Assembly: GCA_016839425.1 (NCBI GenBank)
Contig: JAEOUI010000257.1
Span: 1-5,710 of the forward strand
Source: Promethearchaeota archaeon
GTDB lineage: Archaea > Asgardarchaeota > Lokiarchaeia > Sigynarchaeales > SOKP01
DNA length: 5,710 bases
Direction of reading: 5' to 3'
Program-made: the position numbers and the translations under genes
Shown here: positions 1-5,585 of the stretch, in pieces
Layout of the letters: every line of letters begins with the position of its first letter
Numbering within the stretch: position 1 is the stretch's first letter
Notes under the pieces: model-generated
Told to the model about the DNA's origin: nothing
Databases searched by the model: none
Seen by the model: only the letters and a program-made list of their open reading frames with translations

Positions 1-702
1 CAAGTAGGAGGGGGCTTTTCTCCGGATAACGCAAGCAATACGGCTACCATGCTATCAACTTATTACGCAATCGAAGTTAAAGCCATCATAGACAACGAGT
101 ATGTCGTGGATGATTTTCACTTAGATTGGATAACAGATAGGTTAATTTCAAGCGGTGGTTTCACTGGATCAAACATAACATCAGAAACATCTCCTATTAA
201 TACTTATTGCGCCATTTATATCTTAAATAACGCTGACGAAATGGATAGAATCGTAAGTCCAGAAGATGTTGTAAATTATTTATCTTCTTTCTATTCTGGA
301 AGCGAATCGAACAGTTTAAATCGGGGAGGGTATCTTCCCTATTCTAATGCCGAAAGTGCTCTTCTCAGTAGCACTTTCTATTGCGTAAGAGCGTTGAAAA
401 TCCTTAAGGACAATGGGAACACTGTTGACTTACACGCCTCCTCAACGATTAGTTGGATACGATCTCATCAAAACTTTCAAGATGGAGGATTTACGGACTC
501 GATTGAAAGCGGAGACAAAACATCGACCATTGCAGGATCGAAATTTGCAGTTTATTCGCTCGCCACACTCGGGGGAAATTTAAACGATAATGCCTGGATG
601 GTAGAATTTGATTATGTCGTGCTCATCGTGCTTTTCATAATTCTTGGTGTTGTTGTAATTTTAGCCTTTTTCGTTTATAGAAGGCGGAAAAAATTAATTT
701 AA
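1..702 (+). CDS. Membrane-anchored prenyltransferase/terpene-cyclase-like repeat protein (5' partial)
   Basis: The frame is open from the first base, so the N-terminus lies outside the window; the ATG at 49 is internal, since a repeat motif (GGGF) is encoded before it. Numbering from the first codon, 233 residues are seen. Gly-Gly-aromatic motifs occur near residues 4-6, 52-54, 109-111 and 162-164, each followed by a helix-like stretch rich in Tyr, Ala and Leu. This roughly 50-residue period is typical of the alpha/alpha toroid shared by prenyltransferase beta subunits, squalene/hopene cyclases and complement-like thioester domains. The Asp/Cys/His zinc ligands of true prenyltransferases are not apparent, so catalysis is doubtful. 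A hydrophobic helix at about 205-226 is followed by RRRKK, which predicts the toroid outside the cell and a short cytoplasmic tail. A T-rich stretch follows. The fold is well supported; ligand and role are unknown, with surface binding the best guess. Confidence 0.8.
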   Translation, partial: QVGGGFSPDNASNTATMLSTYYAIEVKAIIDNEYVVDDFHLDWITDRLISSGGFTGSNITSETSPINTYCAIYILNNADEMDRIVSPEDVVNYLSSFYSGSESNSLNRGGYLPYSNAESALLSSTFYCVRALKILKDNGNTVDLHASSTISWIRSHQNFQDGGFTDSIESGDKTSTIAGSKFAVYSLATLGGNLNDNAWMVEFDYVVLIVLFIILGVVVILAFFVYRRRKKLI

Positions 703-730
703 TTCCTTCTTTTTCACATTATTTTATTTT
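703..730 (+). terminator. T-rich candidate terminator after the toroid protein
   Basis: Directly after the stop codon comes a pyrimidine-rich run with five consecutive T at 710-714 and further T tracts to 730, without a hairpin. Archaeal RNA polymerase often terminates at such oligo-T tracts. This is inferred from composition only, and it overlaps the promoter region of folD. Confidence 0.3.
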
Positions 731-736
731 ATATAT
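728..736 (+). promoter_or_regulatory. Candidate TATA box for folD
   Basis: TTTATATAT resembles an archaeal TATA box. Initiation about 26 bases downstream of its centre would fall near 758, giving a leader of about a dozen bases before the ATG at 770. No Shine-Dalgarno sequence precedes that ATG, which suits a short-leader transcript. The surroundings are AT-rich, so a chance match is possible. Confidence 0.4.
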
Positions 737-769
737 TTACAAAATCAATAATTATTAATAGTGTTTGAT

Positions 770-1630
770 ATGTCGGAAAAGATTTTAGATGGAAAGAAAT
801 TAGCGGATTTTTTAAATGCTGAATTGAAAAAAAAAATTGACTCGTCCTTCGATAAAATTGGGATGCGTCCGACATTAGCGACTATTTTGGTCGGGCAAGA
901 TCCTGCATCTAAAGTGTATGTGAACATAAAACATAAGAAATGCGCAGAAATTAATATTGGATCACTGATGGTCGAGTTCGATGAAACGATATCTAAGGAA
1001 AAATTACTGGAAAAAATAGAAGAGATCAATAACAACGAAAATATACACGGGATATTGCTCCAATTGCCGCTCCCTCAAAACTTGCGAGACAATACTGAAG
1101 AATTCTTAGAAAAAATCTCATATATTAAGGATGTAGATGGTTTTCACCCCATCAATAGAGGAAAGCTTTTTGATTACCACGAAGAACTTTCGGCTTGCAC
1201 GCCTAAAGGTATCGTAGCTCTATTAAATCATTACAACATTGATCTTGCAGGAAAACATGTTGTTCTCGTAAATCGGTCCAACCTCGTTGGAAAACCATTA
1301 ATTTTTATGTTATTAAAGAGGAACGCAACGGTTACGGTCTGCCATTCCTATACGAAGGAACTCGGTTCTATCACCAAACAAGCCGATGTACTCATAGTAG
1401 GCGTTAGTAGACCAAATTTTATAACAAAAGAAATGGTCAAGGAGGGAGCAATTATCGTTGATGTTGGAACGAATCGTGTTGATGGAAAATTATGTGGGGA
1501 CGTCGATTTTAATGATGTGTTGGAAAAATGCGGAATGATTACACCCGTACCTGGTGGTGTGGGGCCCTTAACGGTGAGCTTTTTGCTTCAAAACACATAT
1601 AGAGCCTTCAAAAGTCAATTAAATCTTTAA
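770..1630 (+). CDS. folD: Bifunctional methylenetetrahydrofolate dehydrogenase/cyclohydrolase FolD
   Basis: FolD interconverts 5,10-methylene-, 5,10-methenyl- and 10-formyl-tetrahydrofolate in the cytoplasm, with NAD(P) as cofactor, linking serine/glycine-derived or C1-pathway carbon to purine synthesis. The 286 residues match the family's usual length. Visible hallmarks in order are YxxxK (Y50, K54, the catalytic Tyr/Lys), GILLQLPLP (to residue 102), KDVDGFHP (about 120-127), ACTPKG, the Rossmann segment VNRSNLVGKP (167-176), ATVTVCHS, GDVDF, and PVPGGVGP (259-266). An in-frame GTG at 761 would add three residues, but the ATG at 770 gives the typical start, MSEKILDGKK. The usual Gly of the GRS cofactor motif is Asn here, so cofactor preference is uncertain. 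The gene sits 67 bases after the upstream stop and probably has its own promoter. All catalytic motifs are intact, so an active enzyme is expected. Confidence 0.97.
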   Translation: MSEKILDGKKLADFLNAELKKKIDSSFDKIGMRPTLATILVGQDPASKVYVNIKHKKCAEINIGSLMVEFDETISKEKLLEKIEEINNNENIHGILLQLPLPQNLRDNTEEFLEKISYIKDVDGFHPINRGKLFDYHEELSACTPKGIVALLNHYNIDLAGKHVVLVNRSNLVGKPLIFMLLKRNATVTVCHSYTKELGSITKQADVLIVGVSRPNFITKEMVKEGAIIVDVGTNRVDGKLCGDVDFNDVLEKCGMITPVPGGVGPLTVSFLLQNTYRAFKSQLNL

Positions 1631-1685
1631 ATCCTATCTTGAAAAAAATCGTTTGGATGGGAAGTTAAAATTTTTGAAGGTGGAA

Positions 1686-1695
1686 TTATTTATAG
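1686..1695 (+). promoter_or_regulatory. Candidate TATA box for the longin-GTPase pair
   Basis: TTATTTATAG lies in the 117-base gap after folD. Initiation about 26 bases downstream, near 1716-1718, would leave a leader of roughly 30 bases before the TTG start at 1748. It fits one transcript for the longin-like gene and the GTPase. It is judged by composition and spacing only. Confidence 0.35.
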
Positions 1696-1733
1696 AATAT
1701 GTTAGCTATCTTTTTTATCACAAAAAATTTACT

Positions 1734-1739
1734 AAAGGT
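1734..1739 (+). promoter_or_regulatory. Ribosome binding site supporting a TTG start
   Basis: AAAGGT ends eight bases before the TTG at 1748 and partly matches the archaeal Shine-Dalgarno consensus. An in-frame stop at 1733-1735 rules out any upstream start, so this weak site and the TTG define the N-terminus. Confidence 0.4.
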
Positions 1740-1747
1740 ACGAGATA

Positions 1748-2209
1748 TTGGCAATTTTAGAAGTTGGAATTAATCTTGGTCCTAGAAACTTAATTGAACG
1801 AAAATATTATTCGTCGTCAGATCACGTGCTCGATTCAAACTTGCGGGCGGGGTTTATTTCCGCCTTGGAACATTTTACTACCGAAGTATTTGGGGATGAC
1901 ATAAATATCGTTTCTTTAGCGTCCTATAAACTAGTAATATACTGCCATATGATAAGCAAACCTGATCTTGGCGATAATATAGAAGAAAAAGTGCCTTTAT
2001 TGAGTTTTGCAATCATTGAAAAGGAAACCGACACTCAAATTGTAAAAACGCATCTTGAGAAAATGAATGCATATTTTTTGAATAGATTTTCTTTTTACGA
2101 CATTTTTAGCAAGAAAAATAAGTATTTCCAAAGCTTTTCCAAGCGAATTGACGAAGTGCTTGGCGATCTGAGATTAAAAACCGAGGATAGATTTCGAAGC
2201 ATTTTTTAA
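1748..2209 (+). CDS. Predicted longin-domain (small-GTPase-regulator-like) protein
   Basis: This 153-residue soluble protein has no signal peptide or membrane helix. The predicted order of elements fits a longin/roadblock-type fold: a beta hairpin (about 2-21), a helix (LDSNLRAGFISALEHF, about 28-47) ending in EVFGD, strands at about 52-67 and 84-92 (PLLSFAIIEKE), a helix at about 95-112, then a further helix at about 125-142. The hydrophobic strand, GF-x-SAL helix and late strand resemble longin-like proteins that are abundant in Asgard archaea. In eukaryotes longin domains occur in SNAREs, adaptor subunits and exchange factors that bind small GTPases. The start is TTG, with no alternative upstream. 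A GTPase gene begins 36 bases downstream, suggesting an operon and perhaps a physical partnership. The fold comes from pattern reading, not a search; a roadblock or other alpha/beta regulator is the main alternative. Confidence 0.6.
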   Translation: MAILEVGINLGPRNLIERKYYSSSDHVLDSNLRAGFISALEHFTTEVFGDDINIVSLASYKLVIYCHMISKPDLGDNIEEKVPLLSFAIIEKETDTQIVKTHLEKMNAYFLNRFSFYDIFSKKNKYFQSFSKRIDEVLGDLRLKTEDRFRSIF

Positions 2210-2231
2210 CAATACTACATCGATAATATTT

Positions 2232-2236
2232 AGGAG
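2232..2236 (+). promoter_or_regulatory. Shine-Dalgarno deciding the GTPase start
   Basis: AGGAG ends nine bases before the ATG at 2246. An in-frame TTG at 2237 directly abuts this site and could not use it, so the ATG is preferred. Confidence 0.7.
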
Positions 2237-2245
2237 TTGGCTGTA

Positions 2246-3436
2246 ATGTCGTCAAATATCGGTTCAGAAGCACAAGCCGCCTATCAAAAATATCTCGATG
2301 CCAGTTCAAAAGAAGAAAAAATTAAGCGATTAGAAGAATTCCTGTCTCTCGTTCCTAAACACAAGGCAACGGAAAAAATAGTTGCCCTTAACAAGTCCCG
2401 ATTAGCGAAATTGCGTCGTGAAGTCGAAGAAAAACGGCAAAAATCGAAGACCTCGAAACCAGTCAGTCCTTTTTCAATTAAAAAAGAAGGAATTCAAATT
2501 ATTTTATTAAGCGATTATCATCAACCTGGGGCAGGAAAGACGACCCTGCTTCATTATCTCACTGGTGCTGCCAGGGAAAAAATAGGTAAATTCACGGCAC
2601 TACCCGAAATTGGAATTTATAATTACAAAAATGTACGATTTCAAATAGTTGATATGCCCTCTCTCATGGAGGAGGCATCAAAGGGTGTTGGGAACGGCAA
2701 GGAGATTCTTGCTCAAGTCCGTGCCGCTGATTTATTATGTTTGATCGTTGATTTATCGAGAAATTTCACGCCTCAATTAGAATTGATGCTAAATGAATTG
2801 GAGGAAGCTGAAATTCGCCTGAATGTTGACCCTCCTCCGATTAGTATCGAAAAAACAGGCTCAAATCGCATTCAAGTGTATTATATCACGAAGGAAGCGA
2901 AGGAGAACCCCAATTTAAACGAATTGACAGAAAGAATCACCGATTTAGTCCACGCAAACGGAATAAGGAACGGAATTGTAAAAGTATATGGCCATGTCTC
3001 ACTCGACGATGTTTTAGATGCCCTTACTCCTGCCGTGGTATATAGTAAAGCTGTTATAATCTGCACGAAAGGAGATTTGCCACACACTTCCGAAGTATTC
3101 GAAAAAATAAAGACAAAATATTCTGACATATTTCCCTGGATAATTGGTACAAGTGTACATAAGGAAACCTTTCCACCCGATTTTGGCGAATTGGCTTTAT
3201 CGTTCCTGAAAAAAATGAAAATTTACACCAAAAATGCTGATAAAGTGGCTGAAAAACCGCTGATTCTTGATGAAGGAGCAACTGTGAAAGATGTGGCACT
3301 TAGAATTCACAAAACCTTTTTTGAGCTATTTGAGCACGCCGTTGTCATTAGAGAGGGAGCACGTCAAAAACGAAAGAAAGTTGGCCTGGATTACGAGTTG
3401 AAAGACTTGGACATCGTTGAGATCCACACACGATAA
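2246..3436 (+). CDS. DRG/Obg-like GTPase with TGS domain
   Basis: The protein has 396 residues from the ATG that carries a good Shine-Dalgarno site. An N-terminal helical region includes VPKHKATEK (about 36-44) and RLAKLRREVEEKR, matching the HKATE...AKLRRE segment of DRG proteins. The G domain follows: G1 HQPGAGKT (92-99), a G2-like FTAL (116-119), G3 DMPS (136-139), G4 TKGD (274-277) and a weak G5 TSV (302-304). Between G3 and G4 lies a DRG-like insertion (about 189-262, with AEIRLNVDPP and VKVYGHVSLDDVLDAL), corresponding to the S5D2L region. The C-terminal TGS domain (about 337-396) runs from PLILDEGATVKDV to VGLDYELKDLDIVEIHTR. DRG GTPases associate with ribosomes and translation factors. 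The first Gly of G1 and the Gly of G3 are replaced, so the nucleotide cycle may differ. This is probably a divergent DRG-like subfamily rather than DRG itself. It is likely co-transcribed with the longin-like gene 36 bases upstream. Confidence 0.9.
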   Translation: MSSNIGSEAQAAYQKYLDASSKEEKIKRLEEFLSLVPKHKATEKIVALNKSRLAKLRREVEEKRQKSKTSKPVSPFSIKKEGIQIILLSDYHQPGAGKTTLLHYLTGAAREKIGKFTALPEIGIYNYKNVRFQIVDMPSLMEEASKGVGNGKEILAQVRAADLLCLIVDLSRNFTPQLELMLNELEEAEIRLNVDPPPISIEKTGSNRIQVYYITKEAKENPNLNELTERITDLVHANGIRNGIVKVYGHVSLDDVLDALTPAVVYSKAVIICTKGDLPHTSEVFEKIKTKYSDIFPWIIGTSVHKETFPPDFGELALSFLKKMKIYTKNADKVAEKPLILDEGATVKDVALRIHKTFFELFEHAVVIREGARQKRKKVGLDYELKDLDIVEIHTR

Positions 3437-3499
3437 GCCCTTCGTTGAGTTTAATTTATAAAGAAAATAAGATAATGTGAAATAATTTTATTATTACTG

Positions 3500-3718
3500 T
3501 TAGAAGAAATGATTAATCGTTCTTTGTCGAGCATCAATATGTTCAATCAATTCTCTAATGGTTATTGGGTTTTCTTTTGATGTTCGTTTAACAATAAGTC
3601 TTATATCTTTAGAAAAATTCATGATGTTTATCTCTGTTTTAAGCGAAAAAAATTTATTCGTTTCAATTTTAATGGGTTTAAGATGAATTTCATCAATTAA
3701 ACTAGATTTTGAATATTT
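3500..3718 (-). pseudogene. Small minus-strand reading frame, possibly a decayed gene
   Basis: A 73-codon frame is open on the minus strand, from after a TGA at 3719-3721 to a TAA at 3500-3502. Its first ATG is at 3622, which would give a 40-residue protein starting MNFSKDIRLIVKRTSKEN and ending in INHFF. The part before that ATG is also protein-like (SSLIDEIHLKPIKIETNKFF) but has no usable start codon. Just upstream on the same strand, other frames over about 3725-3790 read VIAYFKIYRGIYLEVFKIDA or an amphipathic LELLRILRFIEGSISKFLK, each ending in a stop. This suggests a broken gene with frameshifts rather than one intact ORF. The segment ITIRELIEHIDARQRTINHF loosely recalls a helix-turn-helix, but that is a guess. 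No Shine-Dalgarno site is seen. In DNA this AT-rich, chance remains a real alternative. Confidence 0.3.
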
Positions 3719-3812
3719 TCAATTATTTGGCATCTATTTTAAAAACTTCGAGATAGATCCCTCGATAAATCTTAAAATACGCAATAACTCAAGTTTAAAT
3801 AATACTTCTCAG

Positions 3813-3831
3813 ATTATATCTCTATATTTTT
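3813..3831 (+). promoter_or_regulatory. Candidate TATA region for the six-helix membrane protein
   Basis: Two overlapping TATA-like elements, ATTATAT (3813-3819) and CTATATTTTT (3822-3831), would place initiation at about 3843-3853, a few bases before the ATG at 3861. There is no Shine-Dalgarno site, which agrees with a short-leader message. The region is very AT-rich. Confidence 0.4.
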
Positions 3832-3860
3832 AAATTTTAAACGACAAAAGCGTGTAGACG

Positions 3861-4691
3861 ATGTCAAAAATAATAAATAAATTTATAAAAATATTAATCT
3901 GCGTGATTATGTATCTAATTTTTGCAGTTTTAATGTCTTTAGCAAGTAGCAATTCTGGAGATCCACTATTTACTTATATCCCCATACCTGGAGCCGTCAC
4001 GGGAGTATTAATATTATTTGTTTTAGTAATTGTCTGTGCATTAGTTGGTGTATTAGTTGGTACTTTATTGTCAGAATTATTTTTGGTGATACATTACAAG
4101 TTTCTTGGAAAAAAATTGGATTATAGCATTCAAGAGATTCCAGATCCTAATTACGACACTAAAATCATATCGGCTTTATTTCCAACGCTATTATGCATTA
4201 GCGTAGGTATTTCTATTTCGAAAAATGCGACAATCCAAGAGCTCGTATTGACTGAATACGCAAGAACATCCCCTGACATGTTCCGTACTGATATTATGAC
4301 TTCTATTGGTCTTTTACCTCTTACTATCTTTTTGGGATTTTTGATTTTTGTACCAATATGGGTTATTTTAAAATCTGGAATTGTATTTTCGAATAAACCA
4401 AAAGTAGAGAAAAATGGGTTACCTGTTGAAATCATGAGTGTGGGTACTTGGTTTGTATACCTATTAAAAGGTTATGCTGGACTTGGAGCGTTAATAGGAT
4501 TTATTTCGTTCACGAGCGATGCCCTTGCTAATGAGTCATCAGATCCGATATCTTTAGCTCTATTTTACATAGTACCCATTTTTGTATTTGCGTTTTCAAT
4601 GCCCGCTTTACTACTATACGAACAAATGCAAAAAAAGCGAGTTCAATCATTGCAAGAAAAAGCGAGAAAGTTAAACATCAGTGGTTCATAA
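3861..4691 (+). CDS. Six-helix integral membrane protein of unknown function
   Basis: I do not recognise this 276-residue protein. Six hydrophobic helices are visible at about 8-29, 44-70, 103-120, 147-170, 194-217 and 231-254. A short polar stretch after helix 1 contains SSNSGDPLFTYIPIPG. There is a loop of about 25 residues between helices 3 and 4, a lysine-containing loop (KPKVEKNG, about 179-186) between 4 and 5, and a basic 20-residue tail (QKKRVQSLQEKARKL). The lysine-rich N-terminus, the 4-5 loop and the C-terminal tail suggest both ends lie in the cytoplasm. Helix 2 is rich in Val, Leu and Gly (GVLVGTLL). No transporter signature, catalytic motif or cofactor site is evident. The ATG at 3861 follows closely on TATA-like elements, and T-rich DNA follows the stop. 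It stands alone, so the context gives no role. Confidence 0.8.
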   Translation: MSKIINKFIKILICVIMYLIFAVLMSLASSNSGDPLFTYIPIPGAVTGVLILFVLVIVCALVGVLVGTLLSELFLVIHYKFLGKKLDYSIQEIPDPNYDTKIISALFPTLLCISVGISISKNATIQELVLTEYARTSPDMFRTDIMTSIGLLPLTIFLGFLIFVPIWVILKSGIVFSNKPKVEKNGLPVEIMSVGTWFVYLLKGYAGLGALIGFISFTSDALANESSDPISLALFYIVPIFVFAFSMPALLLYEQMQKKRVQSLQEKARKLNISGS

Positions 4692-4700
4692 GAAACAATA

Positions 4701-4734
4701 TTTCTTTTTTATATCTTCATTTTTTTATTTATTT
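4701..4734 (+). terminator. T-rich candidate terminator after the membrane protein
   Basis: Runs of six T (4705-4710) and eight T (4720-4727) lie within 40 bases of the stop codon at 4691, with no hairpin. This matches the oligo-T style of archaeal termination. Confidence 0.4.
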
Positions 4735-4738
4735 GAGA

Positions 4739-4932
4739 ATGGACGAAAATATTGATAAAAGCGAATTTTTCCTATTTTTTTCATTTGAGAACACAAAGAA
4801 TCGAATCCCATTGCAATGGAGTAGCAAGCCGCCATTAAAATAACAAAATCCATAATTCCCATATTCATTTACGAAGAAGATATACCTATTATCGACGAGA
4901 TTAGGCTTGCTTTTTTGAGGAATCCGATTTGA
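4739..4932 (+). pseudogene. Short frameshifted reading frame, function unknown
   Basis: An ATG at 4739 opens a 34-residue frame (MDENIDKSEFFLFFSFEN, later NRIPLQWSSKPPLK) ending at TAA 4841-4843. In a second frame, open from 4825 to TGA 4930-4932 but with no usable start, the reading continues as IKITKSIIPIFIYEED, then IPIIDEIRLAFLRNPI. The two pieces join smoothly if the frame changes by one base near the A-rich stretch ATTAAAATAAC (4834-4844), giving about 63 residues. Both halves look like real protein. That suggests a recently broken small gene, an indel error in the assembly, or less likely programmed frameshifting. No Shine-Dalgarno site is seen before the ATG. The product is not recognisable. 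The coding call is tentative because the region is AT-rich and short. Confidence 0.3.
4808..4819. repeat. Perfect 12-base palindrome CCATTGCAATGG
   Basis: The sequence equals its own reverse complement, with no extension on either side. Such a dyad could be a regulator site, but it lies inside the small broken reading frame and not next to a promoter, so its role is unclear. Confidence 0.35.
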
Positions 4933-4974
4933 ATTTTATTATGGAATTATAATATAGATTCTTTCACTTGAAAT

Positions 4975-5304
4975 TTAGGAAATCTCATCTGAAATTATTT
5001 TTTTATCTTTATAAAACTTCGTAATACAAGATCCTATTGGTATTTGCCAATTTTTGTATATTTCAAGTATCTCTTTATAAACATCATCAGTGTTTTCATC
5101 AGATTTATTGCCAAATATTAAAATATCAATCTGACCAGGGCCAATTTCAAATCCATTTACCTCTGCGATTTTTTCCTTGGACAATTTTTCGTGAATAGCA
5201 TATGCTAATTTCTCGACAAGCTTTTCATCCATATAATTAGGCATAGAATTATCTTTAAATTTCCATGTAATTGAAAGTTTTTTATATCCGTATTTTTCAT
5301 CCAT
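4975..5304 (-). CDS. Hypothetical small alpha/beta protein
   Basis: I do not recognise this gene with certainty. From the ATG at 5304 it encodes 109 residues without signal peptide or membrane helix. A beta strand near the start (KKLSITWKF) is followed by a helix (DEKLVEKLAYAIHEKLSKEK), then GFEIGPGQIDILIFGN (a turn into a strong strand), a helix (DDVYKEILEIYKNW) and a last strand (SCITKFY). That beta-alpha-beta-alpha-beta order suggests a ferredoxin-like or related small alpha/beta fold. The frame can be extended to a TTG at 5364, but that stretch is an A-rich tract holding the likely TATA box. GGGGAT lies four bases before the chosen ATG, and ATGs at 5316 and 5331 are alternatives. It is convergent with the broken plus-strand frame and has no obvious operon partner. 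Stand-alone toxin-system immunity-like proteins are one possible class, unproven. Confidence 0.65.
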   Translation of the reverse strand: MDEKYGYKKLSITWKFKDNSMPNYMDEKLVEKLAYAIHEKLSKEKIAEVNGFEIGPGQIDILIFGNKSDENTDDVYKEILEIYKNWQIPIGSCITKFYKDKKIISDEIS

Positions 5305-5345
5305 TTTTATCCCCATTTTGAATAATCTCATACATTTATTTATTT

Positions 5346-5353
5346 CTATATTT
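5346..5353 (-). promoter_or_regulatory. Candidate TATA box for the minus-strand hypothetical gene
   Basis: Read on the minus strand, AAATATAG lies in an A-rich tract. Initiation about 26 bases downstream falls near 5324, just ahead of the ATGs at 5316 and 5304 and after the TTG at 5364. This placement is the main argument for the shorter protein. Confidence 0.35.
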
Positions 5354-5364
5354 TTTTTTTTCAA

Positions 5365-5585
5365 TTAACCAAATTAAATATTATTAGTTATATATGACAA
5401 TTCTCAAATGACGAAAAAGTATTATCTAAATATTGGCTCAGATATCACTTGCGTATTTGAGAAAGTACGCGAAATGCTCGTTTCACGAAACTAATTCCTT
5501 TTAAAAACATTTAATATAATCTTAGCAATTAAAAGAAATGAAAATTATTTAAAATTGAAAAAAAGTAAGTATATTAAAGTTGAAG
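5365..5585. other. AT-rich intergenic stretch
   Basis: No confident gene, RNA or mobile element is visible. It contains one 28-codon plus-strand ORF (5408-5494), two of the ATTTGAGAA copies, and a small hairpin, GCGTA (5451-5455) with TACGC (5466-5470). The 90 bases after 5495 are almost entirely A and T and show nothing interpretable. Confidence 0.5.
5408..5494 (+). CDS. Very short ORF, 28 residues, doubtful
   Basis: An ATG at 5408 opens a frame reading MTKKYYLNIGSDITCVFEKV, then REMLVSRN and stop. Residue composition is mixed and soluble-looking, unlike the Asn/Lys/Ile-rich chance products of AT-rich DNA, and the local base composition is richer in G and C than its flanks. No clear Shine-Dalgarno site is present. 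It includes one ATTTGAGAA copy and a short hairpin. It may be a microprotein, a fragment of a lost gene, or chance. Confidence 0.2.
   Translation: MTKKYYLNIGSDITCVFEKVREMLVSRN

Larger units (their letters stand above)
3437..3860. other. AT-rich 424-base gap without a confident gene
   Basis: Composition drops sharply after the GTPase (12 of 60 bases are G or C in 3661-3720). No RNA gene or convincing terminator hairpin was seen. It contains a minus-strand reading frame with protein-like content (see the entry at 3500-3718) and, at its right end, a TATA-like element for the membrane protein. Confidence 0.6.
4731..5463. repeat. Four dispersed copies of ATTTGAGAA
   Basis: The 9-mer ATTTGAGAA occurs at 4731-4739, 4782-4790 and 5455-5463 on the plus strand and as its complement TTCTCAAAT at 5401-5409. 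The second and fourth extend to an 11-base inverted pair, TCATTTGAGAA (4780-4790) and TTCTCAAATGA (5401-5411). I did not notice the motif elsewhere in the window. Copies flank the minus-strand gene on both sides. They could be protein-binding sites, remnants of a small repeat, or coincidence. Confidence 0.4.

Noticed and set aside
1..702. True protein prenyltransferase beta subunit
   Set aside because: The zinc-binding Asp, Cys and His are not evident, and a C-terminal membrane anchor is foreign to that enzyme.
745..1035. Minus-strand frame of 96 residues opposite folD
   Set aside because: It lies entirely antisense to the firmly identified folD and looks like a shadow rich in Ser and Phe.
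2106..2309. Minus-strand frame across the longin-GTPase junction
   Set aside because: It overlaps two better supported plus-strand genes and the Shine-Dalgarno site between them.
2881..3299. Two overlapping minus-strand frames inside the GTPase gene
   Set aside because: They are antisense to the conserved DRG insertion, G4 region and TGS start; no start signals or family features.
4151..4435. Minus-strand frame of 94 residues inside the membrane protein gene
   Set aside because: It is antisense to a clear membrane protein with regular helices.
4795..4815. tRNA T-arm-like string TCGAATCCC
   Set aside because: The base that should pair with the first C of the stem is A on either strand, and no acceptor or anticodon arms surround it.
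5305..5364. N-terminal extension of the minus-strand hypothetical protein to a TTG
   Set aside because: The extension is mostly an A-rich tract containing the likely TATA box, and the start would be a TTG without a Shine-Dalgarno site.
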